Positions 18,112 through 29,436 of a DNA stretch of 64,000 bases are shown here, piece after piece. The stretch lies in contig JAHCHE010000010.1 in the NCBI GenBank assembly GCA_026129905.1, positions 206,994 to 270,993 on the forward strand. Reading direction: 5' to 3'. The DNA comes from Bryobacteraceae bacterium. GTDB taxonomy: Bacteria > Acidobacteriota > Terriglobia > Bryobacterales > Bryobacteraceae. A model generated the notes under the pieces. That model worked only from the letters and a program-made list of their open reading frames with translations, made no database searches and was not told the origin of the DNA. Position 1 is the first letter of the stretch, and each line of letters begins with the position of its first letter. The translations under genes and the position numbers were made by a program.

Positions 18112-19200
18112 ATGGACCTCGCCATTCTCGGGACTCGCGGAATCCCGGCCCGTTACGGGGGTTTTGAGACGTTCGCCGAGCAACTCTCAACCAGGCTTGC
18201 GAGGCGGGGCCACCGGGTAACGGTCTATTGCCGGCAAAGGCACGACGCCGGGTCCTATCGCGGGGTGCGGCTGGTCTATCTGCCGACGTTGCGCCACAAG
18301 TATCTGGATACTGTATTCCACACGTTTCTGTGCACGCTGCACCTGGCCGTTCACCGGGGGGAGGCAGCGCTTTACTGCAACGCTGCTAACGCGGTCTTCA
18401 CGCCCATCGCTCGTGCGGCGGGGATACCCGTCGCTTTGAACGTCGACGGCGTCGAGCGGCGTCGCAAGAAGTGGAACGCGCTGGGCCGGGCCTGGTACAG
18501 GATGTCGGAGCGGCTGGCTACATGGTGTCCGAACGCCATCGTTTCGGATGCCCGCAGCATTGCGCGGTACTACCGGGAACGATACGGCGCGGAGACGGTC
18601 TTCATACCGTACGGAGCGGAGGTCGGGAAGGCGCCTACCACCGACGTCCTGCGCAGCCTGGGGCTGGAGCCCGGCCGGTATTTCCTATACGTCAGCCGCA
18701 TGGAGCCGGAGAATAACGCGCTGCTCGTGAGGGAAGCCTTCGAGCGAGTTGAAACGGACATGAAACTGGCCCTGGTGGGCGACGCCCCGTACGCGCAGGA
18801 CTACATCCGGCGGGTGAAACAAACGCGCGATCCCCGGATCGTAATTCCAGGGGCGATCTACGGCCTGGGCTATGAGGAACTCACGTCGCACTGCTTCGGG
18901 TACATTCACGCGACGGAGGTCGGGGGCACCCATCCGGCGTTGATCGAGGCCATGGGACGGGGAGCGCTGGTCCTGTACCTGACTACCGACGAAAATGAAG
19001 AGGTCGCCGGCGGCGCCGGCATTGGCTTCAAGGCCCCTTCGCTGGCCGACACGCTGCGCGCGGCACTGGCGATGAAAGAAGATGATCGGGAGGCGTTGCG
19101 CGGCCGGGCTGTGGAACGCGTACGCTCTGGGTATAGCTGGGAAGCGGTTACCTGCTCGTACGAACGTCTCCTGGAGGAATTGGCGACGGGTAAACGGTAA
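18112..19200 (+). CDS. DUF1972-type glycosyltransferase (GT4-like)
   Basis: The N-terminus MDLAILGTRGIPARYGGFET is diagnostic of the DUF1972 family. It is followed by a GT-B fold with LYVSRMEPENNALLVREAF and the late motif HATEVGGTHPALIEAMGRG, which binds the nucleotide-sugar. Members act as rhamnosyl- or other glycosyltransferases in exopolysaccharide and O-antigen pathways. 362 residues is normal. The stop TAA shares its last base with the ATG of the alanine racemase gene. Confidence 0.92.
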   Translation: MDLAILGTRGIPARYGGFETFAEQLSTRLARRGHRVTVYCRQRHDAGSYRGVRLVYLPTLRHKYLDTVFHTFLCTLHLAVHRGEAALYCNAANAVFTPIARAAGIPVALNVDGVERRRKKWNALGRAWYRMSERLATWCPNAIVSDARSIARYYRERYGAETVFIPYGAEVGKAPTTDVLRSLGLEPGRYFLYVSRMEPENNALLVREAFERVETDMKLALVGDAPYAQDYIRRVKQTRDPRIVIPGAIYGLGYEELTSHCFGYIHATEVGGTHPALIEAMGRGALVLYLTTDENEEVAGGAGIGFKAPSLADTLRAALAMKEDDREALRGRAVERVRSGYSWEAVTCSYERLLEELATGKR

Positions 19201-20330
19201 TGCTTGAACCCGCCTTCCGCTCCTGGGTAGAAGTGAGTCTCTCGCGGATTGCCGCGAATTTTCGGGCTGTGCGCGATGCCGTTGGTCCCGGCGTCGCCGT
19301 CATGCCCGTGGTGAAGGCGGACGCCTATCGGCATGGCGCGGTGGAGGTATCCCGGACGCTCGAGGCCGAAGGCGCCAAGTGGCTCGCCGTGAGCAGCGTG
19401 GAAGAAGGCGTCGCGCTTCGGGAGGCCGGGATCACGGCGAGGATCGTCGTGATGGCGGATTTCCTGCCGGCGGAACGCGAGGCGCTGCTCGAATACTCTC
19501 TGACGCCGGCCATCCACTCGATCGAGGGTATCCGAGAGTTGGATGAAATTGCCGCCATGCGCTCCCGGAACGTCGCCTATCACCTGAAGATCGACTCGGG
19601 CATGGGCCGCCTCGGCGCGCTTGCGGGCGCGGCAGAGTTGCTGGAGGCCATTACTGTGGCGCGCCACGCCTGGCTGGAGGGAATGATGACGCACTTCGCC
19701 TCCGCTGGCGTGTATTCCAGCACTCAGACGGATTCTCAGATTCAGACCTTTAATGGCATCCGGGCGGCTCTGGGCAGAGCCGGCGTCGAGCCGAGCTATG
19801 TCCATATGTCGTCAAGCATTCCGATCGCGTATGGACGCCGCGAGGCATGGGGTAACATGGTCCGGCCCGGTCACGCCATCTACGGCTACGTCTCTCCGGT
19901 CCGCGGCGCGGCACCGAAGAAGATCATTGAGGTCAAGCCGGCCCTTGCGTGGAGATCGTCGATACTTGAGGTCAAGCAGGCGCCGGAGGGCGCCCTGATC
20001 GGCTACGGTGGCATGTTTCGTACCACTCGTCCAACCAGGATCGGGGTATTAGCGGTGGGGTACGCCGACGGAATCCCGCATCGGTTGTCCAACAAGGGCA
20101 AAGTGATCGCGGCAGGACGACTGGCGCCGATCCTAGGAGCTGTGTCCATGGATCTGACGACGGTTGACCTTAGCGAGGCACCGTCATTGAGGGTAGGCGA
20201 CTCCGTAGTCCTTCTCGGTGAAGAGGGAGAAGCGGCCATTGATGCGCAGCAGATCGCACGTCTAGCTGGTACAATATCTTACGCGGTTCTGTGTGGGATC
20301 AGCGCACGAGTGAAACGGCTTTATCGCTAG
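19200..20330 (+). CDS. alr: alanine racemase
   Basis: This 376-residue fold-type III PLP enzyme has PLP Lys39 in MPVVKADAYRHGA, the substrate-binding RPGHAIYGYVSP, the catalytic Tyr region GYGGMFRTTRPT, then VLAVGYADGIPH and LGAVSMDLTTVD. It makes D-alanine for peptidoglycan in the cytoplasm. It is the last gene of the glycosyltransferase operon (1-nt overlap) and directly precedes the origin region. Its wording ADAYRHGA differs slightly from the usual ANAYGHG but keeps the lysine. Confidence 0.95.
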   Translation: MLEPAFRSWVEVSLSRIAANFRAVRDAVGPGVAVMPVVKADAYRHGAVEVSRTLEAEGAKWLAVSSVEEGVALREAGITARIVVMADFLPAEREALLEYSLTPAIHSIEGIRELDEIAAMRSRNVAYHLKIDSGMGRLGALAGAAELLEAITVARHAWLEGMMTHFASAGVYSSTQTDSQIQTFNGIRAALGRAGVEPSYVHMSSSIPIAYGRREAWGNMVRPGHAIYGYVSPVRGAAPKKIIEVKPALAWRSSILEVKQAPEGALIGYGGMFRTTRPTRIGVLAVGYADGIPHRLSNKGKVIAAGRLAPILGAVSMDLTTVDLSEAPSLRVGDSVVLLGEEGEAAIDAQQIARLAGTISYAVLCGISARVKRLYR

Positions 20331-20343
20331 AGAACCCCCACAA

Positions 20344-20363
20344 TATACTACGGCTGTAGTATA
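20344..20363. repeat. perfect inverted repeat after alr
   Basis: TATACTAC and its reverse complement GTAGTATA flank GGCT: a perfect 8-bp stem with a 4-nt loop. It is AT-rich and not followed by a T-run, so it looks more like an operator, promoter element or origin structure than a terminator. Confidence 0.5.
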
Positions 20364-20373
20364 CAATTCCCTA

Positions 20374-20386
20374 TTGTTTTCAACAG
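20374..20386 (+). repeat. 13-mer shared by both flanks of dnaA (left copy)
   Basis: TTGTTTTCAACAG occurs here and again at 21920-21932, directly after dnaA. It contains TTTTCAACA, one mismatch from the DnaA-box variant TTTTCCACA. The exact repetition on both sides of dnaA suggests replication-origin elements. Confidence 0.5.
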
Positions 20387-20423
20387 GATAACATTTGCGT
20401 AACGGATTGGTTAGAAATTCTCC

Positions 20424-20450
20424 TTGCCTCCGGTGGAACTATGATATAGT
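20424..20450 (+). promoter_or_regulatory. possible dnaA promoter
   Basis: TTGCCT (20424-20429) and TATAGT (20445-20450) are 15 bp apart, or 16 bp if CTTGCC is taken. The leader would be about 150 nt and would contain the DnaA-box pair, allowing autorepression. Spacing is short, so confidence is low. Confidence 0.35.
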
Positions 20451-20542
20451 GATAATCCGCAGGGCAGTACCAGCCATCGTTGGAGGTATCCGGGGAGGTT
20501 CTCGAACTTAGGTTCGGTTCCAACAAATAATGGAATAGACTC

Positions 20543-20565
20543 TTTTTCCACATGTTGTGGAAAAA
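20543..20565. promoter_or_regulatory. inverted pair of DnaA boxes
   Basis: TTTTTCCACA (20543-20552) and its reverse complement TGTGGAAAAA (20556-20565) are separated by 3 bp. Each arm contains TTTTCCACA, one base from the E. coli consensus TTATCCACA. It lies 42 bp upstream of the dnaA start. Together with the flanking 13-mers it marks a likely oriC or dnaA autoregulatory site. Confidence 0.8.
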
Positions 20566-20607
20566 CTGAGGGTAACTTGTTCCCTTTCGAGGAACTCGGA
20601 GGCGTAC

Positions 20608-21912
20608 ATGGATGTGTGGGAGCAGGTGAAGCAGTTATTGGCCTCCAAATTGACGGAGGAGAGCTTCCAGAATTGGCTTTCAAAGACCCGGCTCGACCGA
20701 GTGGATGGAAGCAGGCTGGTCGTCGCGGTTCCCGACGCGGCGACCAAGGAATGGCTTGAGGAGGAGTACGGTCGAACAATCCGCTCCGCGCTCACGGAGA
20801 TGAGGCTGCCTTTTCAAGAGGTTGCCTACGAGGCAGTTTCCCAGAACGGGACATCGGGACACGTAAGCGGAAACAACCTCGTACTGGACAATACGGAACT
20901 GGATCTTAACCCCAAGTACACGTTCGATACTTTCGTTGTTGGGGCGTGCAACCAGTTTGCGCACGCGGCAGCCAAGGCGGTGGCGGCGCTCCCCGCCCGA
21001 AGATATAACCCCTTGTTCATCTACGGCGGAGTAGGCATGGGGAAGACCCACCTGATGCAGGCGATAGGCCGCTCGCTGGTCACGGCCTACGGCGGAATGC
21101 GCGTGGTCTATACGACAAGCGAGCGGTTCATGAACGAACTGATCCACTCCATCCGCACCGACAAGATGACTCTCTTTCACCAGCAGTACCGCCGGGCCGA
21201 TGCGCTGCTGATCGACGACATCCACGTGATCGCCAACAAGGAGCGAACACAGGAAGAATTCTTTCACACGTTTAACGATCTCTACGAGCACCAGAAGCAG
21301 ATCGTCATCTCAAGCGATTCACCGCCCAAGGAGACGGCTGGGCTTGTTGACCGGCTGCGCTCGCGGTTCGAATGGGGGCTGATGGTAGATATCCAGCCGC
21401 CGGACCTCGAGACCAAGATGGCAATCCTGGACCGCAAAGCCGAGATCGAAGGCATCCAGTTGCCTGAGGACGTGCGGATCATGCTCGCGACGAAAACCAA
21501 GTCGAATGTGCGGGAACTCGAGGGAGCGCTGGTCAAGCTGATCGCCTACTCCTCGCTCACCGGGACCAACATCAACATCAACATGGCGCAGCAGGCGCTG
21601 CGGTACCTGACTACTGGCCTGGAGCCCAGGGTGACTATCGACTCCATCATTCGCCAGGTGGCCGAACGGTTTGCGCTCCAGCCGTCCCAGATCAAGCAGA
21701 AGACCAACGCCCGCAAGATTGCATACCCCAGACAGATCGCCATGTACCTGGCCAAGGAACTCACCGGCGCATCGCTGCCGGAGATCGGCCGGGTATTCGG
21801 GGGCAAGCACCACACCACCGTTTTGCACTCGGTGCAGAAGATCGAGAAGCTACGGCTGCGCGACCCCGATTTAAACAGGCTCATCCACGCTATAACCGAC
21901 TCATTGCATTGA
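20608..21912 (+). CDS. dnaA: chromosomal replication initiator DnaA
   Basis: The 434-residue protein has all four DnaA domains. Domain I starts MDVWEQVKQLLASKLTEESF; the linker is about 80-100. The AAA+ domain opens with NPKYTFDTFVVGACNQFAHA and has Walker A GGVGMGKT (140-147) and Walker B LLIDDIH (about 200-206). Domain IV carries the DnaA-box-binding signature GKHHTTVLHSVQKIE. It binds DnaA boxes and melts the origin. ATG 20608 is chosen over upstream in-frame starts because GGAGG lies 5 nt before it and it matches the family N-terminus. Confidence 0.98.
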   Translation: MDVWEQVKQLLASKLTEESFQNWLSKTRLDRVDGSRLVVAVPDAATKEWLEEEYGRTIRSALTEMRLPFQEVAYEAVSQNGTSGHVSGNNLVLDNTELDLNPKYTFDTFVVGACNQFAHAAAKAVAALPARRYNPLFIYGGVGMGKTHLMQAIGRSLVTAYGGMRVVYTTSERFMNELIHSIRTDKMTLFHQQYRRADALLIDDIHVIANKERTQEEFFHTFNDLYEHQKQIVISSDSPPKETAGLVDRLRSRFEWGLMVDIQPPDLETKMAILDRKAEIEGIQLPEDVRIMLATKTKSNVRELEGALVKLIAYSSLTGTNININMAQQALRYLTTGLEPRVTIDSIIRQVAERFALQPSQIKQKTNARKIAYPRQIAMYLAKELTGASLPEIGRVFGGKHHTTVLHSVQKIEKLRLRDPDLNRLIHAITDSLH

Positions 21913-22155
21913 GGTTATTTTGTTTTCAACAGCCGAGGTTCCCGAACCGGGAGTGCGACGTGTGAAGAACCGCTGCGTGACGAGGTTCTTGCACAAACGC
22001 GCGCCCGGTTTTTCACAGCTCGGCGAGACAGCAAGCCTTTCTATTTTGTATAATTTAGAGAGAAATCAACATATCGACAAGCCCTATGAATCCTACTATT
22101 CCCCAGAGATCTCTGAGACAGGATCAGGCCAGTCGTAGAGCGGAGGCCCTGCGCC
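21913..22155. other. dnaA-dnaN intergenic region, candidate origin segment
   Basis: The 243-bp spacer contains the second copy of the 13-mer TTGTTTTCAACAG (21920-21932), a DnaA-box-like TTTTTCACA (22009-22017) and an AT-rich run around 22038-22075 in an otherwise GC-rich window. This is the usual composition of an oriC unwinding region. No convincing gene is present. Confidence 0.5.
22025..22054 (+). promoter_or_regulatory. probable dnaN promoter
   Basis: A perfect TATAAT at 22049-22054 has a GAGACA -35-like hexamer 18 bp upstream (22025-22030). Leader length to the dnaN ATG would be about 95 nt, with GGAGG shortly before the start. Confidence 0.5.
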
Positions 22156-25792
<3,637 letters not shown>

Positions 25793-25859
25793 CGCGCCCG
25801 GCAAGGCGCCGTCCCCGGGGATCTGGTAGGATCTTGCGAAGGCCGCGGGGCCGACGCCG

Positions 25860-27467
25860 ATGCTGGGACGAGTTTCCTACGAAGATCTGAATCCGGGTAC
25901 CTTCCTGGAGCGCAGCGGCTCCGTCTACGCAAACCGTACCGGGGTAATCTATCGCGACCGCTCGTACGCGTACGCCGAGTTTCGCCGGCGCGCGCAGCGC
26001 CTCGGGGCGGCGCTGCGAAAGGCGGGGCTTGGCAAAGGCGACCGGGTGGCCGTGATGTCGCCCAACACGCCGGCTATGCTCGAGTGCTGCTTCGGTCCAA
26101 TGCAAATCGGCGCGATCCTGGTGGCCATCAACATCCGGCTGGCGGCGAGGGAAATCGGCTACATTGTGAACCACTCGGGCGCGAAGGCGGTTCTCTTCGA
26201 CAGCGAGTTCGCGCCGGTAGTGCGCGGTTTCCGGGCGGATGCGAAGGGCGTCGAGACGTGGGTGCAGATCGTCGACGAAGCGCCGAAGGCGGAGGACATC
26301 GAAGGCCCGGACTACGAAACGTTCCTGTCGGAGGCGGGCGATGGGGAGGCGCCGGCCGAGGTCCTGGACGAACGCGAGACGGTGACCCTGAACTACACCT
26401 CGGGCACCACCGGCCTTCCGAAGGGCGTGGAGTACCACGCGCGGGGAGCGTATCTGAACGCGCTGGGGGAGGCGCTGGAAGTGGGGCTGAACCCGCGCAG
26501 CGTGTACCTCTACACCGTTCCGATGTTCCACTGCAACGGGTGGTGCTTTCCCTGGGCGGCGACGGCGGCCGGAGCGACGCATGTCTGCCTGCGGAAGGTG
26601 GTCCCGGAAGAGATCTTCCGGCTGATCCGCGAGCGGGGCGTAACGCACCTGTGCTGCGCGCCGACGGTGCTGATCTCGCTCTACTCGTCGCCGCACGCCA
26701 AGGGACAGGACCTGTCGGGCGTGACGATCGTGACGGCGGGGGCGCCGCCGGCGCCGCAAGTGATCCGGACCATGGAGCAGATGGGCGCGCACGTTTATCA
26801 CGTCTACGGGCTGACGGAGACGTACGGACCGCACACGATCTGCGCGGAGCAGGCCGAATGGGACGGGCTGCCGGTGGAAGAGAGAGCGAGGCGGAAAGCG
26901 CGGCAGGGCGTGCCGTATATCATCGCGGGGACCAATCTGCGGGTGGTGGACGAGCAGATGAACGACGTTCCGAGCGACGGGCGAACGCCGGGCGAGGTGG
27001 TGATGCGCGGCAACAACGTGATGACCGGCTACTACAACGACCCGGAGGCGACCGAAAAGGCGTTCCGCGGAGGCTGGTTTCATTCCGGCGATATCGGCGT
27101 GCGCCACCCCGACGGCTACATCGAACTGATGGACCGATCGAAGGACATCATCATCTCCGGCGGCGAGAACATCTCCAGCCAGGAAGTGGAAAAGCTGATC
27201 ATGGAGCATCCCGCTGTCCTTGAAGTGGCGGTGGTGGCCGTGCCCGACGACAAATGGGGGGAGACGCCGAAGGCGTTCGTGGTGAAGAAGCCCGGAGCCG
27301 AGGTGACGGCGGAGGAAATCATCGAATTCACGCGCCGGCACATTGCGCACTTCAAATGTCCCAAGCACGTCGAATTCAGCGAACTGCCGAAGACCGCCAC
27401 GGGGAAGATCCAGAAGTTCCGCTTGCGGGAGAAGGAATGGCGAGGCTACGAGAAGCGGATTCATTGA
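25860..27467 (+). CDS. long/medium-chain acyl-CoA ligase (AMP-forming)
   Basis: This 535-residue ANL-superfamily enzyme has the AMP-binding P-loop LNYTSGTTGLPKGVEYHARG, the motif VYGLTETYGPHT and FRGGWFHSGDIGVRHPDGYIE (given in part). The C-terminal subdomain contains DRSKDIIISGGENISSQEVE and the catalytic Lys in PKTATGKIQK. It activates a carboxylate to an acyl-adenylate and then a CoA thioester in the cytoplasm. Closest general type is the AlkK-like fatty acyl-CoA synthetase group; chain length is not readable. ATG start 67 bp after gyrB. Confidence 0.92.
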   Translation: MLGRVSYEDLNPGTFLERSGSVYANRTGVIYRDRSYAYAEFRRRAQRLGAALRKAGLGKGDRVAVMSPNTPAMLECCFGPMQIGAILVAINIRLAAREIGYIVNHSGAKAVLFDSEFAPVVRGFRADAKGVETWVQIVDEAPKAEDIEGPDYETFLSEAGDGEAPAEVLDERETVTLNYTSGTTGLPKGVEYHARGAYLNALGEALEVGLNPRSVYLYTVPMFHCNGWCFPWAATAAGATHVCLRKVVPEEIFRLIRERGVTHLCCAPTVLISLYSSPHAKGQDLSGVTIVTAGAPPAPQVIRTMEQMGAHVYHVYGLTETYGPHTICAEQAEWDGLPVEERARRKARQGVPYIIAGTNLRVVDEQMNDVPSDGRTPGEVVMRGNNVMTGYYNDPEATEKAFRGGWFHSGDIGVRHPDGYIELMDRSKDIIISGGENISSQEVEKLIMEHPAVLEVAVVAVPDDKWGETPKAFVVKKPGAEVTAEEIIEFTRRHIAHFKCPKHVEFSELPKTATGKIQKFRLREKEWRGYEKRIH

Positions 27468-27492
27468 GGGCACCGCTCGGAGCCCGGCGGAC

Positions 27493-28299
27493 CTATTCGA
27501 GGACGCGCAGGAATTCGGCGATGACGCGGACGCGGTCGTGGTCTTCGGGGCGGATCTCCCACGGTTCAAACTCGGGATTGAGGGGCTCCATCACGATCTG
27601 CTCGTGCTGCCAGGCGCCCTCCTCGGAGACGACTTTCCTTGAGCGGTACCGCTTGACGGTGTAGCGCTCGCCGCCTTCGGCCGACTCGCCGAAATTCTCC
27701 ACCAGCAGCTTCCTGCCCTGGCGGGAGCCGGCGACCTTGGCGCGGAACACGCACAGACTGCCGTCGGGGATCTCCGGCTCCATCGAACGGCCAACGACGC
27801 GGGCCACGAACATGTCGTCGGTGAGCCGGAGGTCGGCCGTGGCTTCGATCCAGCCCTCGTCCTCGACGGTCATCTGTTCGCCGAACTTGCCGGCGGCGGC
27901 GCGGCAGGAGTAGAGCGGAAGATGCGTGCGGAACCGCAGCACCGTGGCCGGAACGAGACGGTTGTAGAGGCGGTTGAGGGTAGCGTCGAAGTTGCGCAGC
28001 AGGATCGAATCGCGGGCCGAGATCCGAAGCACATTCGAGAGCGAGTCTTCAAGCAATCCATAGAGGCGCTCCGGCCCCAGTTGGTGGATCTTGGCAGCGA
28101 GATCATCCTCGACGAGCGACAGAACCTCGGCCTCGTCCGGTTCGGCGATCTGGTCCCAGTCGCGGCGAAGCCGCAAGGCCATCTGCCCCGCCTTGGGGTC
28201 GAACAGGAGGACGCCCGCGGGTTCGGCCTCGCGTCCGGGTAGGGCAACTTCCAGGATGGAATATTGACCCAGCCGGGTGGGCAGCAGCAGGGCGCTCAT
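27493..28299 (-). CDS. S24/LexA-fold protein with non-HTH N-terminal domain
   Basis: The C-terminal half is an S24/LexA autoprotease fold. It has a candidate Ala136-Gly137 cleavage bond in CRAAAGKFGE, nucleophile Ser172 in VVGRSMEPEIPDGS and a candidate general base Lys216 in YTVKRY. Distances (36 from the cleavage site to Ser, 44 from Ser to Lys) are close to LexA (about 35 and 37). The N-terminal 130 residues are not a helix-turn-helix: they begin with strands (GQYSILEVALPG, AGVLLFDPKAGQMALRL) and continue as acidic helices. So this is not an ordinary repressor. It may be a RecA-responsive switch or a substrate-binding relative. It converges on the acyl-CoA ligase gene. Confidence 0.75.
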   Translation of the reverse strand: MSALLLPTRLGQYSILEVALPGREAEPAGVLLFDPKAGQMALRLRRDWDQIAEPDEAEVLSLVEDDLAAKIHQLGPERLYGLLEDSLSNVLRISARDSILLRNFDATLNRLYNRLVPATVLRFRTHLPLYSCRAAAGKFGEQMTVEDEGWIEATADLRLTDDMFVARVVGRSMEPEIPDGSLCVFRAKVAGSRQGRKLLVENFGESAEGGERYTVKRYRSRKVVSEEGAWQHEQIVMEPLNPEFEPWEIRPEDHDRVRVIAEFLRVLE

Positions 28300-28377
28300 C
28301 TCTACCTAGATTATCGGAGGAGACGGGGCGGGTTTGAAGAGAATAACGAAGGAGCGGCCCCGGGGACAGCGCTTCCG

Positions 28378-29415
28378 TTAAGGCGCATAGGGATAGTACC
28401 CTTTGCGGTGGCGGATCTTCACGTTGGGCAGAGCCACCTCAACGCGGACGTTGCGGAAGATTCGGGGGTCGTCGGTGGCCGCCGGGGTGTAACGGAGGAT
28501 GTACTGCGTCGTGATCTCGCCCTGAAGCGCGGCGATGGCGCCGAACATTCCTTGGGCGATGTGGGCGGAGTAGCCGCCGGTGCCGACCGTGATGGCGTAG
28601 TTGCCGGCGTCGGAGGGTTTGGAAAGATAGCCCGAGATGTCCTTGTACAGGTCGTTCATCGGGTACTCGACTCGCCCGCCGGTTTCGCGCGCCAGGCGGA
28701 GGAGGTTACCCTCTTCAGCGGCATTGAACTCGTAGGAGACGGTACTGACGCCGTGGATGGTGACCAGGTTCCGCTGGGCCAACTCCAGCACTTCGTCTAG
28801 CGTCTTGCTGCTGGCATTGTCGTGTCCGTCGCCGATGATGACAATCACCCTCCGCGGCTCGATGGGCTCGCCCTCCACCAGCTCGCGATTGGTGCAGGCC
28901 ATGTAAATGGCGTCGAACAGCGCGGCGCCGCCGCCGGGCTTCATGGCGCGGATCTTCTCAACCATCTCGCCGGGATCGTGGGTCGTGTTGACCAGGAGTT
29001 CCGCCTGGCTGCCGTAGGAGATCAGATAGCCGCTGAAGCGAGGATCCTCAGGCATCAATGCCAGGACGAGTTCCTGCGCTGTATCCTGAAAGGTCTTCCA
29101 GTAGAGGCGCAGGGTGTTGCTCTGTTCGATGAGGAATCCGACGACGACGGGCTGGTTGCGCTCGCGATTGAAGTAGGTTACCTTCTGCTCGACGCCCTGG
29201 TCGAAGATCTTGAAATCCTGTTCGTCGAGGTTGGAGACGAAACGCCCCTGGTCGTCGGTGACGGTCACCGGGACGATGACTTCGTTGACCTGGACGCGGA
29301 TCGGAGAGGTGCGGGACTCGGCGGCCGACTCTTCGGCGGGCTTGGCCGGCGGTTCTTCCTGCTGACCCCAAAGGCAAAGCGTAGCCAGGCAGACTACCAA
29401 AAGACGCCCCAGCAT
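28378..29415 (-). CDS. acidobacterial VWA-domain secreted protein
   Basis: The product (345 residues) has a signal peptide (MLGRLLVVCLATLCLWGQ), then the strands IRVQVNEVIVPVTVTDDQG and FVSNLDEQDFKIFDQGVEQK. A von Willebrand factor A fold follows, and the end RHRKGYYPYAP is typical. This is the Acidobacteria-specific VWFA-related family (TIGR03436). The MIDAS motif, normally DxSxS, is replaced by IEQSNT, so metal binding is probably altered. The true start is ATG 29415 with CAGGAG 9 nt upstream, rather than the GTG at 29433. Confidence 0.92.
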   Translation of the reverse strand: MLGRLLVVCLATLCLWGQQEEPPAKPAEESAAESRTSPIRVQVNEVIVPVTVTDDQGRFVSNLDEQDFKIFDQGVEQKVTYFNRERNQPVVVGFLIEQSNTLRLYWKTFQDTAQELVLALMPEDPRFSGYLISYGSQAELLVNTTHDPGEMVEKIRAMKPGGGAALFDAIYMACTNRELVEGEPIEPRRVIVIIGDGHDNASSKTLDEVLELAQRNLVTIHGVSTVSYEFNAAEEGNLLRLARETGGRVEYPMNDLYKDISGYLSKPSDAGNYAITVGTGGYSAHIAQGMFGAIAALQGEITTQYILRYTPAATDDPRIFRNVRVEVALPNVKIRHRKGYYPYAP

Positions 29416-29436
29416 TTTGTGATACTCCTGCACAGA

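Noticed and set aside
21920..22138. 72-codon open frame between dnaA and dnaN
   Set aside because: It falls in the AT-rich origin-like spacer, has no ribosome-binding site or motif, and overlaps DnaA-box-like elements.
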